From: Lepus europaeus | Lineage: Eukaryota; Chordata; Mammalia; Lagomorpha; Leporidae | Direction of reading: 5' to 3' | Length of the DNA stretch: 64,000 bases | Assembly: GCF_033115175.1 (NCBI RefSeq) | Contig: NC_084835.1 | Location: forward strand, 59,316,448 to 59,380,447 | Part shown: one piece after another, positions 12,153 to 23,960 of the stretch | Position numbering within the stretch: position 1 is the stretch's first letter | How the letters are laid out: every line of letters begins with the position of its first letter | Translations under genes and position numbers: made by a program | The notes under the pieces: generated by a model | The model's database searches: none | Told to the model about the DNA's origin: nothing | What the model saw: only the letters and a program-made list of their open reading frames with translations

Positions 12153-12402
12153 GGCCAGTGCAGTGGCGTAGTGGATTAAGATTCCACTTGTGGCGCCGAC
12201 TTCTTAGATGGCAGCAGTTTGTGTCTCGGGGACTCCTCTTCTGATCCAGCTCTCCGCTAAGGCCTGGGAAGGCTCTGGAAGATGGCTCAAGTGCACGTGG
12301 GAACTCCAGGTTGCAGCCATTTGGGGAGTGAACCAGCAGATGTAACATTTCTGTCTCTCCCTAATTCTGTTTCAAATAAATAAATAAATCCTTTAAAAAA
12401 AA
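12153..12402 (+). repeat. C-type SINE inserted in the L1 relic
   Basis: An 18-bp exact duplication, AGAATATGAAAAGTAAGT, flanks it; the body carries an internal deletion. Confidence 0.9.
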
Positions 12403-12482
12403 AGAATATGAAAAGTAAGTTATCTCAGGGAAAATACTTGAAAAATCTTATCTTTATAAAGTATCAAGAATTTATAAGGGAC
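12403..12482 (+). mobile_element. L1 relic, continuation
   Basis: A short L1 piece between two SINEs, in line with the pieces on both sides. Confidence 0.5.
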
Positions 12483-12795
12483 TGGGGCTTAGCACAGCAG
12501 GTTAAAGCCCCATCCTGAAGCACTGGCACCCCATGTGGGCACCGGTTTGAGTCCTGGCTGCTCCTCTTCCAAATCCTGCTCTCTGCTATGGCCTAGGAAA
12601 GCAGTAGAAGATGGCCCAAGTCTTTGGGCCCCTGCACCTGCATAAGAGACCCAGAAGAAGCTCCTGGCTCTTCACTTTGGATCAGTTCAGGTCCGCCAGT
12701 TGTGGCCATTTGGGGAGTGAACCAGTGGATGGAAGATCCCCCCCCCGCCCACCTCTCTCTGTAATGCTTTCAAATAAATAAAAGTAAATCTTTTA
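12483..12795 (+). repeat. C-type SINE
   Basis: An older copy with a C-run at 12,738; its tail abuts the next SINE. Confidence 0.85.
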
Positions 12796-13121
12796 GGGGC
12801 CAGCGCCGTGGCTCACTTGGCTAATCCTCCGCCTGCGGCGCCGGCACTCCGGGCTCTAGTCCCGGTCAGGGCGCCGGATTCTGTCCCGGTTGCTCCTCTT
12901 CCACTCCAGCTCTCTGCTGTGGCCTGGGAAGGCAGTGGAGGATGGCCCAAGTGCTTGAGCGCCTGCACCAGCATGGGAGACCAGGAAGAAGCATCTGGCT
13001 CCTGCCTTTGGATCGGCACAGTTCCGTCCGTAGCGGCCATTTGGGGGGTGAACTAACGGAAGGAAGACCTTTCTCTCTGTCTCTCTATCTATCTGTCAAA
13101 TAAATAAATAAATAAATAATT
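12796..13121 (+). repeat. C-type SINE with GGCTAATCC head
   Basis: An intermediate form: young-type head but an AAATAAATAAATAAAT tail. Confidence 0.87.
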
Positions 13122-13425
13122 ATTAAAAACTTTTAAAAAAAGAATATATAAGACTTCTATCTAGAATATATAAATAACTCATAAATCAGTAACATAAACC
13201 CAATTTTATGAGTAAAAGATTTTACTATAGTTCACCAAATAATATACAATGAACGGCAAATATGCACAAAAAAGATGCTAAATCTCCTTAGTTACCAGAA
13301 AATTAACAATGAGATGTCACTTATACACACCCAACAAAGATATAAAGAAACTGGAACTCTAACAGTGGTGGGCCGGGGGAGATGTGCAAAGTGGTACAGC
13401 TGCTTTAGAAATCAAAGTGCTTGGT
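13122..13425 (+). mobile_element. L1 relic, distal ORF2
   Basis: GAAACTGGAACTCTAACAGTG and AAAGTGGTACAGCTGCTTTAG match the distal ORF2 region of old L1s; it closes the series that started at 10.1 kb. Confidence 0.7.
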
Positions 13426-13992
13426 GATATCTTCCTGACTACTAAGTTATTTTCTTCCATCCTTTGTATAACAGTCTTGGTGGCTTATTACACTGCTTTA
13501 ACTTCAACCTCTCTGCCCTGAGGGCTGAACAGAGCATCAATACCTTCCTGCTAAGGGTAACTTTCTTATTTAAGGCAACTAGCTGCAATCTCTTTGACAG
13601 ACTTTGTCATCCAAGAGCTAAAGGATACAGTCAGTTTTAAAGAATTTATTCTGCCTTTTCAAAGATATTTCTGCCCTTAAAATACACTTTTGCTCCTAAC
13701 AGACTAAAAAGTCTATGTTTTTATCTAACAGCAACTCACTTCCAGAGTTAACATTCTATAAATGAATGCTGTTAGTTTTTCTACAATACTAAATTTGTAA
13801 CAGTAAAGCATATCTTCTTGGTATCCTATCCTCTTGGTGTTTTTTCTTTAATGATACTATTTGTAGTTGTTCAAAGGGATACTAAAGTTAATTTTTAAAT
13901 ATTATTGTCATCTCTGAATGATTTTGTTTATAATAAAGATAAAATATTCTGTTGCTATTCTAAGGTACCAAGACAGCATATAAGTATAGGAG
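13426..13992. other. Intron 1 unique DNA
   Basis: No gene or repeat recognised. Confidence 0.45.
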
Positions 13993-14062
13993 ACCACTTC
14001 AAAAAGTTTGCGGACCACATTATCATTTAATTCCTTTTCCCATGAATTTTTGAAGGACCCTT
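13993..14062. mobile_element. Short inverted-repeat DNA element (MITE-like)
   Basis: Left end CCACTTCAAAAAGTTTGCGG and right end CCATGAATTTTTGAAGGACC are inverted copies with about 30 bp between, flanked by TATA-rich DNA. Probably a mariner-type non-autonomous element. Confidence 0.5.
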
Positions 14063-14097
14063 ATAAAGACACATTAAAAAAAAAAGCCCTAGTGCAA

Positions 14098-14332
14098 GGA
14101 GCCCACATTGTGGTGCACTGGGTTAAGCCACTGCCTGCGATCTGGCATTCCATATGCGCACGGGTTTGAGTCCAGGCTGCTCCACTTCTGATCCAGATCC
14201 CTGCTGGGCCCTAAAATTGGCATGAAAGACCTGGGTGGAATTCCAGGCTCCAGACTTTGGCCTGGCCTGGCCTAGCCCAGCCCAGCCCCAGCCATTGCAG
14301 CCATTCAGGGAGTGAACCAATGGATAGAAATC
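14098..14332 (+). repeat. C-type SINE, 3' truncated
   Basis: The head and body are recognisable; the tail is replaced by unrelated sequence before an opposed copy. Confidence 0.75.
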
Positions 14333-14362
14333 TGATGTGCTGGCATTTTTTCTTCATCCACT

Positions 14363-14676
14363 TATATTTATTTGAAAGGTTGGGTGTGTGTGTGTGTGTG
14401 GATATCACATGCACGTGTACACACTCCCCATCCGCTGGCTCACTTCCCAAATGCCCACAACATTGGGGATTGGGATGAGCCATGTCGAAGCCAGAGCCCA
14501 CAACTCAATCTGCGTCTCTCACCTGGGTGGCAGAAACCCACCTAAAGTTATTAAATACTTGATCCTTCTCAGGAAGCTGAAACTAGAAACAAAGCTAGAA
14601 CTTAAACCCAGGCACTGTCAATATTGGACGTGGGCATCCCAAGCAGCTTCTTAAATACTACACCAACTGCCTGCTC
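14363..14676 (-). repeat. Old C-type SINE with (GT)n
   Basis: Starts TATTTATTTGAAAGGTTGGG, has a GT run at 14,384-14,400, and ends CACCAACTGCCTGC. Confidence 0.7.
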
Positions 14677-15094
14677 CATGGCAGTTTCCAGCTTTGATGA
14701 GGTATTCCTCAGTTCACATTATTGCTTCTAGGACATTTCAATCTAGTCCCAAAATTTAAAAGCTGTTTTTTAAGGCTCATGCCACTTGATAATTTAAACT
14801 TGCCCAATTACCATAAGCAAATAGAACACTTTTTAAAAGATATATTCCTAATTTGATTTTTAAAACTACTGAGTATCTAGTAGGTAGTGATGGGGGTGGT
14901 GATAAGAAACCTCTCTTAGTAGCTGCCAAGGTGGTGGGAAGTGGGAAACAAACTAACAGCTTAACCCATTAAGTCTCAACATTTCAACTACATTATATTT
15001 ATTTCAAAGTTCTCATAAGTGGTAAATTTATTGCTCAAATGAAGTCTGTACAGGTGTCTGATATATAGCATGACACATAATGGGTTAATGAGTA

Positions 15095-15270
15095 CAAGGG
15101 CTTCCTTTAAATGGTGAAAATATTTTGGAATTAATATAGTGGTGACAGCTGCACACCAATTTGAACATACTAAAAACCACTGACTTGTATATTTTAAAAT
15201 GATTAAACAGTGGATTATACATTATACAATATAAGTATATATACATTATACATTGTTACCTCAATTAAAA
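15095..15270 (+). mobile_element. Old L1 3' end
   Basis: GGTGACAGCTGCACACCAAT ... CTGACTTGTATATTTTAAAATG resembles the 3' untranslated end of old L1 subfamilies, finishing in CAATTAAAAA. Confidence 0.65.
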
Positions 15271-16020
15271 ACTTCCCAGACGTTATGGTTTAACCATTGT
15301 GAAATCACTGTACACATAATGGAAATGAACAGCTGAGTAAACAGACAGTGAGGAGTGGGAGTCAGATTTCTCATCGCTGGAATTAGAGTTTGCAAACAGG
15401 CAAGGCAGAAGGCTAGAATGTGGAATGCATTAGAACTGGAGATACAAATATGAACTTGTGTTTAATACAGATGGTTATATACACAATCATTTGAGTGTGT
15501 GCATGTACACACATATTTCCTGCGTATGTTTGCTGAGAGTGCCCACAAACAGCAAAACTCCAGTATCAAGAAGCATTATCTAACAAGCAGATCATGGTTA
15601 CTAATAAATACGTTGCTCTAACGAAAGTAACCAGTGCTACTTGGAGAAATGACTGATCCTAGGACTGAGGTAGGAAACTACTCCTTAAAACGTCAAAGGT
15701 CATCATAAACAAAAAAGCAAGTCTGAGAAACCAGCATAGCCGAAAGAAGCCCAAAGAAAACGCGATGACTAAATGTAATGTGACATTCTGGACGGGATCT
15801 GGGAACAGAAACAGGACATTAGGTAGGAACTAGGGAAATCTAAGTAAAGTATGGGACTTCAGTTAACATATTAATATTGGTTTATCATTTCTGACAAATG
15901 GACACTATTAATGTAAAACATTAATAATGGAAAAAATGGTGTGAAACATATAGGAACTCTTTACTATCTGAGCCATTTTTCAGTAAATTTCAAGCTATTC
16001 TAAAGTGAAAGTTCATAATC
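15271..16020. other. Intron 1 unique DNA
   Basis: No gene or clear repeat. Confidence 0.45.
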
Positions 16021-16023
16021 AGG

Positions 16024-16262
16024 GGGCCAGCATCATGGCAAAGTTGGTTAAGCTATCCTCTGCAATGCTGGTATCCCATATGAGGGCTGGTTCCTGTCCT
16101 GGCTGCTCCACTTCTGATCCAGTTCCCTGCTAATGGTCTGAAAAAAGCAGCAGCAGATCACCCAAGTGTCTGTGAAGCCATCACTCACACAGAAGAAGCT
16201 CCGGGTTTTGGCCTGGCCCAGTGCTGGGCATTATGGCCATCTGGGGAGTTAGCTGGAGTTGA
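16024..16262 (+). repeat. Old C-type SINE, tail displaced
   Basis: Head and body to GGGGAGTTAGC. A CT-rich tail-like piece at about 16,403-16,460 may be its separated 3' end, split by unrelated DNA. Confidence 0.6.
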
Positions 16263-16509
16263 ACAGGGATGTTAAGCGTCACACCAGCAAACATCAACTG
16301 GTTCAGAGTTTGAATCGTGAAAAGAAATAGTAATAGTCTGCTCCAGTACTTGACAGCTCTTAGTTTTGTATCCTTAGTGTGAATGATTACATCACACTAG
16401 GTGTGATGGAAAACCTCCCTCTCTCCCCTTCTCTTTCAAAATTAAATACACAAATAATAAAAAGTTCATAAATAAAAATGTTCCCAAGGAAGTTTTGTTC
16501 AGAAACCAT

Positions 16510-16538
16510 TTTTTTTTTTTTTTTGGACAGGTAGAGTG

Positions 16539-16582
<44 letters not shown>

Positions 16583-16855
16583 TCTTCCTTTTGCCGTTGG
16601 TTCACCCTCCAATGGCCACCGCAGCTGGCGCACCACGCTGATCCAAAGGCAGGAGCCAGGTGCTTCTCCTGGTCTCCCATGGGGTTCAGGTCTCAAGCAC
16701 TTGGGTCATCCTCCACTGCACTCCCGGGCCCCAACAGAGAGCTGGCCTGGAAGAGGGGCAACCGGGACAGAATCCGGAGCCCCGACTGGGACTAGAACCC
16801 GGTGTGCTGGCGCCGCAAGGCAGAGGATTAGCCTATTGAGCCGCTGCACCAGCTA
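16510..16855 (-). repeat. Young C-type SINE
   Basis: Poly(T), a (GA)n run, and the GGATTAGCC block; reversed. Confidence 0.88.
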
Positions 16856-17020
16856 TTTAGAAATCCTTAAACAATAACTCCATCCTTTTCAGAGCAAGCA
16901 CCCACATACCTCCCAGTACCTCATACTGATTTGTTGTCACAGCTTTTATATCCCTACTTCAAATCCTGCCCCAATTCTGTTCTTCCTCCAACTTCATGTT
17001 TATACCCCATTCCACATTCT

Positions 17021-17302
17021 TTTTTTTTTTTTTTGGACAGGCAGAGTGGATAGCAAGAGAGAGAGACAGAGAGAAAGACCTTCCATTTTGCCATTGGTTC
17101 ACCCTCCAATGGCCGGCCACAGTGGCGAATCGCGCTGATCCGAAGCCAGGAGCCAGGTGCTTCTCCTGGTCTCCAATGCAGGTGCGGAGCTGGCCTGGAA
17201 GAGGGGCAACTGGGATAGAATCTGGCGCCCCAACTGGGACTAGAACCCGGTGTGCCGGCGCCGCAAGGCAGAGGATTAGCCTGTTGAGCCATGGCGCCGG
17301 CC
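17021..17302 (-). repeat. Young C-type SINE with internal deletion
   Basis: Flanked by a long duplication (CCCCATTCCACATTCTTTT). About 55 bp of the central body (the GCCCAAG...CACTGC block) are missing between GTGC and GGAGCTGG. Confidence 0.9.
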
Positions 17303-17489
17303 CCCATTCCACATTCTTTTGGTTGCTTATGTTCTTTGAACTCTCACCATCAAAAACCTTTTCAATCTCACTTTAGCCACTTTTTCATCTTTAGAATTTT
17401 ATAAATATATTTGGCCTTTTTTTCTATCTGGTAATCATAATCTTCCCACTGGTTTGTGAAAGAAAATTTATGCTGTCATTTTGTTTCAT

Positions 17490-18008
17490 TTTTCACAAGT
17501 TGTGATTAAAAATAAATAACTTAAAATGTATCACTTCAACCCTATATAAGTATGGCATTACCTTTATCCACACTGTTGTGTAACCATCACCACTATTGAC
17601 CTCCAGAACTTGGTTTCCTAACTGAAACCTATTAAACAATAACTCCTGAATTCCTACTCTTGCCAGACCTGGGTACTCCCCCATTCTACTATCACTATGA
17701 ATTTGACTACACAAGGCACCTCATATAAGTGGAATCATAAATATTTGTCCCTTTATGACTGGCTTATTTCACCTGACATGATAACTACAATGTTCTGGCA
17801 CATGGCACAACATGGAATTTCCTGTTCCTTTCCTTCCTTTTTCAGGCTGAGTAATATTCCATATACGTACATACACACACACACACACACAATTTTACTG
17901 AACCACTCATCAATCAATGGACACTTAAGTAGCTTCTACCTTTTGGCTATTATGAATAATTCTACAATGAACATGGAAGTACAGCACAAATATATCTTTG
18001 ATGCCTAT
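17490..18008. mobile_element. Old L1-related fragment
   Basis: ATGAATTTGACTACACAAGG ... CATATAAGTGGAATCATAAA and AATAATTCTACAATGAACAT follow a widespread old LINE-1-associated sequence. A (CA)n run lies at 17,874-17,891. Confidence 0.6.
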
Positions 18009-18009
18009 A

Positions 18010-18306
18010 ATTTAATAAAATATTTCATCTACTTGAAAGGCAGAGCAACAGAGGAAGGAAGAAAAAAGGACAGACAGGAGGGCCTTCTATTCGCTGGTTC
18101 ACCTCCACATGCTGGCAACAGGCAGGGCGAGGTCAGGCTGAAGCCAGCAGCCTGAACTCATCAGGAACCTAAGCATATCATCTGCTGCCTCACAGGATGC
18201 ATGAGCAAAAAGCAGGATTGAAAGTAGAGCACTTAAGACTCAAAACAGCATTCCAATTTGAGATGTGGGTGTCCCAAGCAGCAGCTTACCCTCTGTGCCA
18301 CATCGA
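18010..18306 (-). repeat. Old C-type SINE
   Basis: Reversed and diverged; starts near TTCATCTACTTGAAAGGCAG. Confidence 0.7.
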
Positions 18307-18604
18307 GGGTCCATGATGCCTGTAATTTTCTTTATCAATACTTCCCTCACTTTTGGGTTTATACCTTCTCTACCCTAATATCAGGAAATGCATTTAATCT
18401 TAATCCTTTCATTTCTTTGGATATTTAACTCTTCTCTAATTATTTATAATGCCAGTTTCTTTTTTTGTAAGTCACAATCTTTTTCCTCTACATAACAGAA
18501 TCTTTTTCTGGGATTCCTCATCTGTCCTACCACTTTGTCTTTTTGTATCAATTCTATAACTGTTTTTAGTATAACTTTCTATTACTATTTTAGTCCCTCT
18601 TCAT

Positions 18605-18951
18605 TTTTTTTTTTTTTTTTTTTTTTTTTTGGACAGGCAGAGTGGATAGTGAGAGAGAGAGACAGACAGAAAGGTCTTCCTTTGCCGTTGGTTCACCCTC
18701 CAATGGCCGCTGCGGCCGGCTCATCGTGCTGATCCGAAGCCAGGAGCCAGGTGCTTCTCCTGGTCTCCCATGCCCTCCCATGCAGGGCCCAAGGACTTAG
18801 GCCATCCTCCACTGCCTTCCCGGGCCATAGCAGAGAGCTGGCCTGGAAGAGGGGCAACCGGGATAGAATCTGGCGCCCCAACCGGGACTAGAACCCGGTG
18901 TGCCGGCGCCGCAAGGCGGAAGATTAGCCTGTTAAGCCACGGCGCCGGCCC
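18605..18951 (-). repeat. Young C-type SINE
   Basis: A T-run of about 25, the full body, ending CACGGCGCCGGCC, with a short ATCATTTTT-like duplication. Confidence 0.88.
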
Positions 18952-19167
18952 ATCATTTTTATTTTTCAAAATCACCTTGCCAACTTTTACAAAAGAACTT
19001 TAGAACTAGTTCCAACAAGGTAAAAATTTTAATATCTGTGTCAAAGTAATAAAGAAATTAAACCACAAAATTACTATGGAAAAAATCCCCTAGATTGGGC
19101 AAAAACCTTTTCAAAATATGATATGAAAGAAAAAAGTCATTTTTATAAGTCCTCCATAAAAATTTAA

Positions 19168-19815
19168 AATGCAGAAGTCAGTGTTATAGCACAGTAGGTT
19201 AGGCTGATGCCCACAACGCCAGTATCCCAAATCAGAGTGCCAGGTCGGGTTCTGGCCGATCCACTGTCAATCTATTTCTGCTAATGCACCTGGGTAAACA
19301 GAGGAAGATGGTCCAAATACGAGGGACCCTGCCACCATGTGGGAGACCCAGATGGAGTTACGGCTCCTGGCTTCAGCCTGGCGCAGCTCCAGCCATTGCA
19401 GGCATGTGAGTAGTCAATTAGTGGATGTTATGATCTCCTTGTCACTCTGCCTTTCAAATAAATTTTTTTTTTTTTTTTGCTAGGCAGAGTTAGACTGAGA
19501 GAGAGAGACAAAGAGAAAGGTCTTCCTTCCATTGGTTCACCCCCCAAATGGCCGCTACGGCCGGTGCTGTGCCGATCCAAAGCCAGGAGCCAGGTGCTTC
19601 CACCTGGTCTCCCATGCGGGTGCAAGGCCCAAGCACTTGGGCCATCCTCCACTGCCTTCCCAGGCCACAGCAGAGAGCTGTAGTGGAAGAGGAGCAACCA
19701 GGACAGAATCCGGCGCCCTGACTGGGACTAGAACCTGGGGTACCGGCGCCGCAGGCGGAGCATTAACCTAGTGAGCTGCGGCATAGGCAAAAATAAATCT
19801 TATAAAAAAAGAGAG
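19168..19815 (+). repeat. Old C-type SINE split by a younger one
   Basis: The body runs to TTTCAAATAAA at 19,462, and the tail resumes as AAAATAAATC at 19,790. A (GA)n run follows. Confidence 0.78.
19463..19789 (-). repeat. C-type SINE nested in the tail of another
   Basis: A reversed copy from poly(T) to GCGGCATAGGC, using the AAATAAA tail of the older element as target. Confidence 0.82.
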
Positions 19816-19829
19816 AGAGAGAGAAAGAG

Positions 19830-20380
19830 AAACTATAATGCAAATAAAAGCAAAAATCAGAAGAATGTTTTCTGTATATGAAAAATATCAATGAATAAAC
19901 AACTTACTACCAAAAAAGAATCACAAGACATGAAGAGTCAGTTCAAAGAATGAGAAATACTGAATGAACAGAGGTATTAAAATTCATTCATAATTCTAAA
20001 ACTATAAAATAATGACTTACTTAAAAAATAAAGACTTATTCAAAAGTCTGGCAAAGATTAAGGATGGATCAACAAGGTTCAGGAAAACCACCATTCTCAT
20101 ATGTTGCCTACAGGGATGAAACTGGAACATCCTCTTTGGAGAGTACTTTGGCAGAAGCCATCAAAATATAAAATGCACAGCCTTTTGTCCTGCAAGTGAA
20201 CTGCTCATACAATTATGTATAGACAATAATATACAAAGACATTCAAGAAAGTGTTATTAGCATGTCCAAAACAAGAGAAGGAGGGAGTGTGGGTGTTGAA
20301 TATCCATTTAGAAGAATCTAATTAAACAAATTACGGTGCATTTTAATGTTTAAAATTATTCAAATGAAGAAAAAAAGCCT
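19830..20380 (+). mobile_element. Old L1 3' ORF2/UTR relic
   Basis: ATGAAACTGGAACATCCTC ... GAGAGTACTTTGGCAGAAGC and later text resemble distal L1 ORF2. Highly decayed. Confidence 0.5.
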
Positions 20381-20383
20381 CTT

Positions 20384-20704
20384 CGGGGCCCGCGCTGTGG
20401 CATAGCGGGTAAAGCCGCCATCTGCAGTGCCAGCATCCCATATGAGCATCAGTTCAAGATGGCTGCTCACTTCTGATCCAGCTCTCTGTTATGGCCTGGG
20501 AAAGCAGCGGAATATGGCCTAAGTCCTTGGGCCCCTGCACATGCATGGGGAAACTGGAAGAAGTTCCTGGATTCTAGCTTTGGATAGGTGCAGCTCCAGC
20601 CGTTGTGGCCAATTGGGGAGTGAACCAACGGATGGAAGACCTCTTTCTGCCTCTGCCTCTCTGTAACTCTGCCTTTCAAATAAATAAATCTTAAAAAAAA
20701 AAAA
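20384..20704 (+). repeat. C-type SINE
   Basis: Full-length with head GGGGCCCGCGCTGTGGC and tail AAATAAATAAATC plus A12. Confidence 0.86.
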
Positions 20705-20716
20705 GGCAGGATTTTT

Positions 20717-20902
20717 AGGGTTGGCACTGTGGCGCAGGTTAACCCGCTTTGTGCAGTGCCAGCATCCCATATAGGCACCAGTTCAAGATCCGGGTGCTCC
20801 ACTTCCGATCTAGCTCCCTATTAATGAGCGTTGGAAAGCAGTGGAAAATGGCCTAGGTGCTTGGGCCTGTGCCACCCATGTAGGAGATCCAGAAGAAGCT
20901 CT
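20717..20902 (+). repeat. C-type SINE, 3' truncated
   Basis: Stops after CCAGAAGAAGCTCT; the tail is absent. Confidence 0.75.
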
Positions 20903-20972
20903 CACATTTGTACACCTAACTGCCTACTGAACATTTCACATGGATGTCTACTAGGCATTTCAAGTCAAAAAA

Positions 20973-21300
20973 CATTGACAGTGTTGTGGAATAACAGCTA
21001 AAGCAGTCGACTGCAATGCTAGCACCCCAAATGGGTGCCAGTTTAAGTCCTGCTGCTCGACTTTAGATCCAGCTCCCTGCTAATGGCATGGGAAAAGTAG
21101 TAGAAGGCCCAAGCATTTAGTGGCCCAGCCACTGACATGGGGGCCTAGCCACTGATGTGGGAGGCCCAGAAGAAGCCCCTGGCTTAGAACTGCCCCAGCT
21201 CTGGCTGTTGCAGACATCTGGTGACTGAACCAGTGAACGGAAGATCCTCTCTCTGTAACTCTGACTTACCCCAAAACTAAAATAAATATAAAAAAAAAAG
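20973..21300 (+). repeat. Old C-type SINE
   Basis: Diverged head, with a GCCACTGACATGGGGG/GCCACTGATGTGGGAG tandem duplication inside the body. Confidence 0.75.
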
Positions 21301-21569
21301 TTCTTATCTTAAAAAAAGACTACAGAGAATTCTTCATTTTCCTCCACATCCAACTATCCATTTTCTCCACTTCAATAAATGGTATCACCATCCATCACTT
21401 ACCAAAAATTCAGAAATGCTGGTTCTATCTCTAAAATATATCCCAAATTAAATTCATGTCTTCCCACCCAACTGTCACCATAAAAAAGAAAATCGACTCT
21501 TAACTATTTTAACAATTTCCCAAATAATCTCCCTATTTCCACTTTTGCCCTATCTCCTTTTCTTAATTT

Positions 21570-21899
21570 CTTTTTTTTAAAAAAAGATTTTATTTGAAAG
21601 TCAGAGTTACATGGAGAGAGGAGAAGAGGCAGAGAGAGAGAGAGAGAGGTCTTCCATCTGCTGGTTCAATCCCCAATTGGCTGCATCAGCTAGAGCTGCG
21701 CCAATCCGAAACCAGGAGCTTCCTCCAGGTCTTCCCACATGGGTACAGGGGCCCAAGGACTTGGGCCAACTTCTACTGCTTTCCCAGGCCATGGCAGAGC
21801 GCTGAATCGGAGTGGAAGAGCCAGGACTTGAACTGGTGCCCATATGGACTGCCGGCACTGTAGGTGGTGACTTTACCCGCTGTGGCACAGTGCTGCCCT
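21570..21899 (-). repeat. C-type SINE
   Basis: Reversed, with GAGAGAGA near the tail, ending GGCACAGTGCTGCCC. Confidence 0.82.
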
Positions 21900-21904
21900 C
21901 CTTA

Positions 21905-22192
21905 ATTTCATCTTATCTGAAAGGCAGAGAGAGAAACAAATGGAGAGAGATCTTCCAGCCATTTCTGGTTCACTTCCTGAATGTCCCCAACAGCCAGAAC
22001 CGGGCCAGGCAGAATCCAGTGGCTTCCACGTCTCCCACATGTGTGGTAGGGACCCAAGTACTCATACCACTGCCTGCTACCTTGGAGAGTATGCAAAGAA
22101 GGAAGCTAGATGGAAAGCAGAGTAGAGGAGACTCAAACTAGCTATAGGTATGCAGGTATCCCAATAAGTGACTTAATCACTGCACCAAACTT
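21905..22192 (-). repeat. Old C-type SINE
   Basis: Reversed and diverged; directly follows the previous copy. Confidence 0.68.
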
Positions 22193-22448
22193 ATACAACC
22201 ATCTTGTTAACAAGCAGCAGCCAAAATGATCTTTTAGAACTAAAATCAAGTGATATTACTGCTCTTCTTAAATTTATTGATTTCTTGTTGAACTTAGAAT
22301 AAAATCTATACTCAAGTGAAACCATCTGTACTATATGAAGCATAATTAATGTAATAAACAAATGAAACATTTAAAAAAATTTTAAAAAATCTCAGAGACA
22401 GAATATGAATAACATACACCAGAACTAAACAGTTATAAAAAGCACTAA

Positions 22449-22770
22449 TGGGGCCAGCACTATGGCATAGTAGGTTAAGCCTCTGCCTGCAGCGTCAGCA
22501 TCCCATATGGGAACCAGTTCATGTCCCGGCTGCTCCTCTTCCAATCCAGCTCTCTGTTTATGGCCTGGGAAAGCAGTGCAAGATACCCCAAGTGCTTGAG
22601 TCCCTGTACCCACATGGGAGACCCGAAGAAGCTCCTGACTCCTGGTTTCAGATTGGCTCAGCTCCAGTTGTTGTGGCTGGTTGGAGAGTGAACCAGTGGA
22701 TGGAAGATCTTTCTCTCTGGCTCTCCTTCTCTCTGTAACTCTGCCTCCCACATAATTAATTTAAAAAAGA
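22449..22770 (+). repeat. C-type SINE
   Basis: Head GGGGCCAGCACTATGGC, CT-rich 3' body; the tail is degenerate. Confidence 0.83.
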
Positions 22771-22977
22771 AAAAAGAAATAGATGACATGAACAAATATA
22801 GGTTGAAATAAAGAATTCCATGGATTAAATAATAGAATGAATAAACAAAAGAATGAACAGAGAGCTAGATAAAGTAGAGGACAGCCTCAGAAGGCATCAG
22901 AGAAGGATTGAAAGAGAAAAGGCAAAATATTAAAGTTAAGAGATATAAAGAAGTCAGAAGTGACAGAAACCAAATAT

Positions 22978-23150
22978 AGTCGTGTGCCACATAATGATGC
23001 TTCAGTATTATAGTATAGCTTTAGAGTGTAGTAGGCTACACCATCTAGATTACATAAATATATTCTGTGATGTTCCCACAACAATGAAATTGCCAAGCAA
23101 TATGTTCCCAGAACACATGTGTGCTGTTAATATACTCATGACTGCGTTAT
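22978..23150. mobile_element. Internally deleted DNA transposon
   Basis: AGTCGTGTGCCACATAATGA at the left and TACTCATGACTGCGTT at the right, with AGTGTAGTAGGCTACACC between, resemble both ends of a common eutherian cut-and-paste element. Family name not certain. Confidence 0.45.
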
Positions 23151-23269
23151 AGAGAGAAAAAATTAAGGAAACAAAATATTTGGAAAAATGGCCAATAATT
23201 TCCTGTAATTGAGGAAAGATGAAAGATCTCACTCAGATCAAAGTGTCTGTAATATGTTTTGCACAAATT

Positions 23270-23960
23270 AAATATTTCTTGAATGAATTAAATCCCAAGG
23301 CCAAACAAGATGGAAAATGAACTGCTTTCAGACAGATTATGGCGAAACTGAAAGAGATAGAAAATTTCAAAATCTCAAAAGGAACTACAGATCATACACA
23401 TAAGAAAACAAATCAGGTTGACATTACAAATTCTTAAAATAAACACCAGAGGCAAAAAACAAAAACAAAACAAAATTTAATGCAGCAATATTTTCAAAAT
23501 GTTGAAGAAAAAGAATTTAAAACCAAAATCTTTAATCAAACTAAGTAATCATTAAAAGTAAGGGTTAACTAAAGATATTTTCAGGCACAAAGAGGCCTTG
23601 GAAAGTTTACATACAAATATCCTATTTGAAAATTGTTTTTTAGACACTCAAACAAACAAAAACAGAAACCTATCTATGAGGATACTTTGTGGTATATACC
23701 ACATGGGAGCATGAGGGAATGAATAACGGAATAAAGTACATTTTACAGAAAAAGTAACAAAAAGGATGGATGGATGGATAGAAGGACTATCAACCCGGAA
23801 CTAAAATTCTAGGAATATCAACATGACTACTGCAAAAGTGGGCAGAGTTTGGGACAAGTGACTAGAGAAAAGTGAGAACACTTAAAGTACTTACCTGGTT
23901 TAGAAGGAAGATATATAGTAAGAAACTGAGTAAAATGAATAGAAATACAGACATTAAAAA
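23270..23960 (+). mobile_element. Probable old L1 5' relic
   Basis: Phrases such as CACCAGAGGCAAAAAAC and AGATATTTTCAGGCACAAAG resemble the 5' region of old L1s. A (GGAT)n run lies at 23,765-23,780. Confidence 0.4.

Noticed and set aside
17697..18155. 152-codon plus-strand frame
   Set aside because: It runs through an old L1-related relic, a CA microsatellite and a SINE; composition and content are those of repeats.
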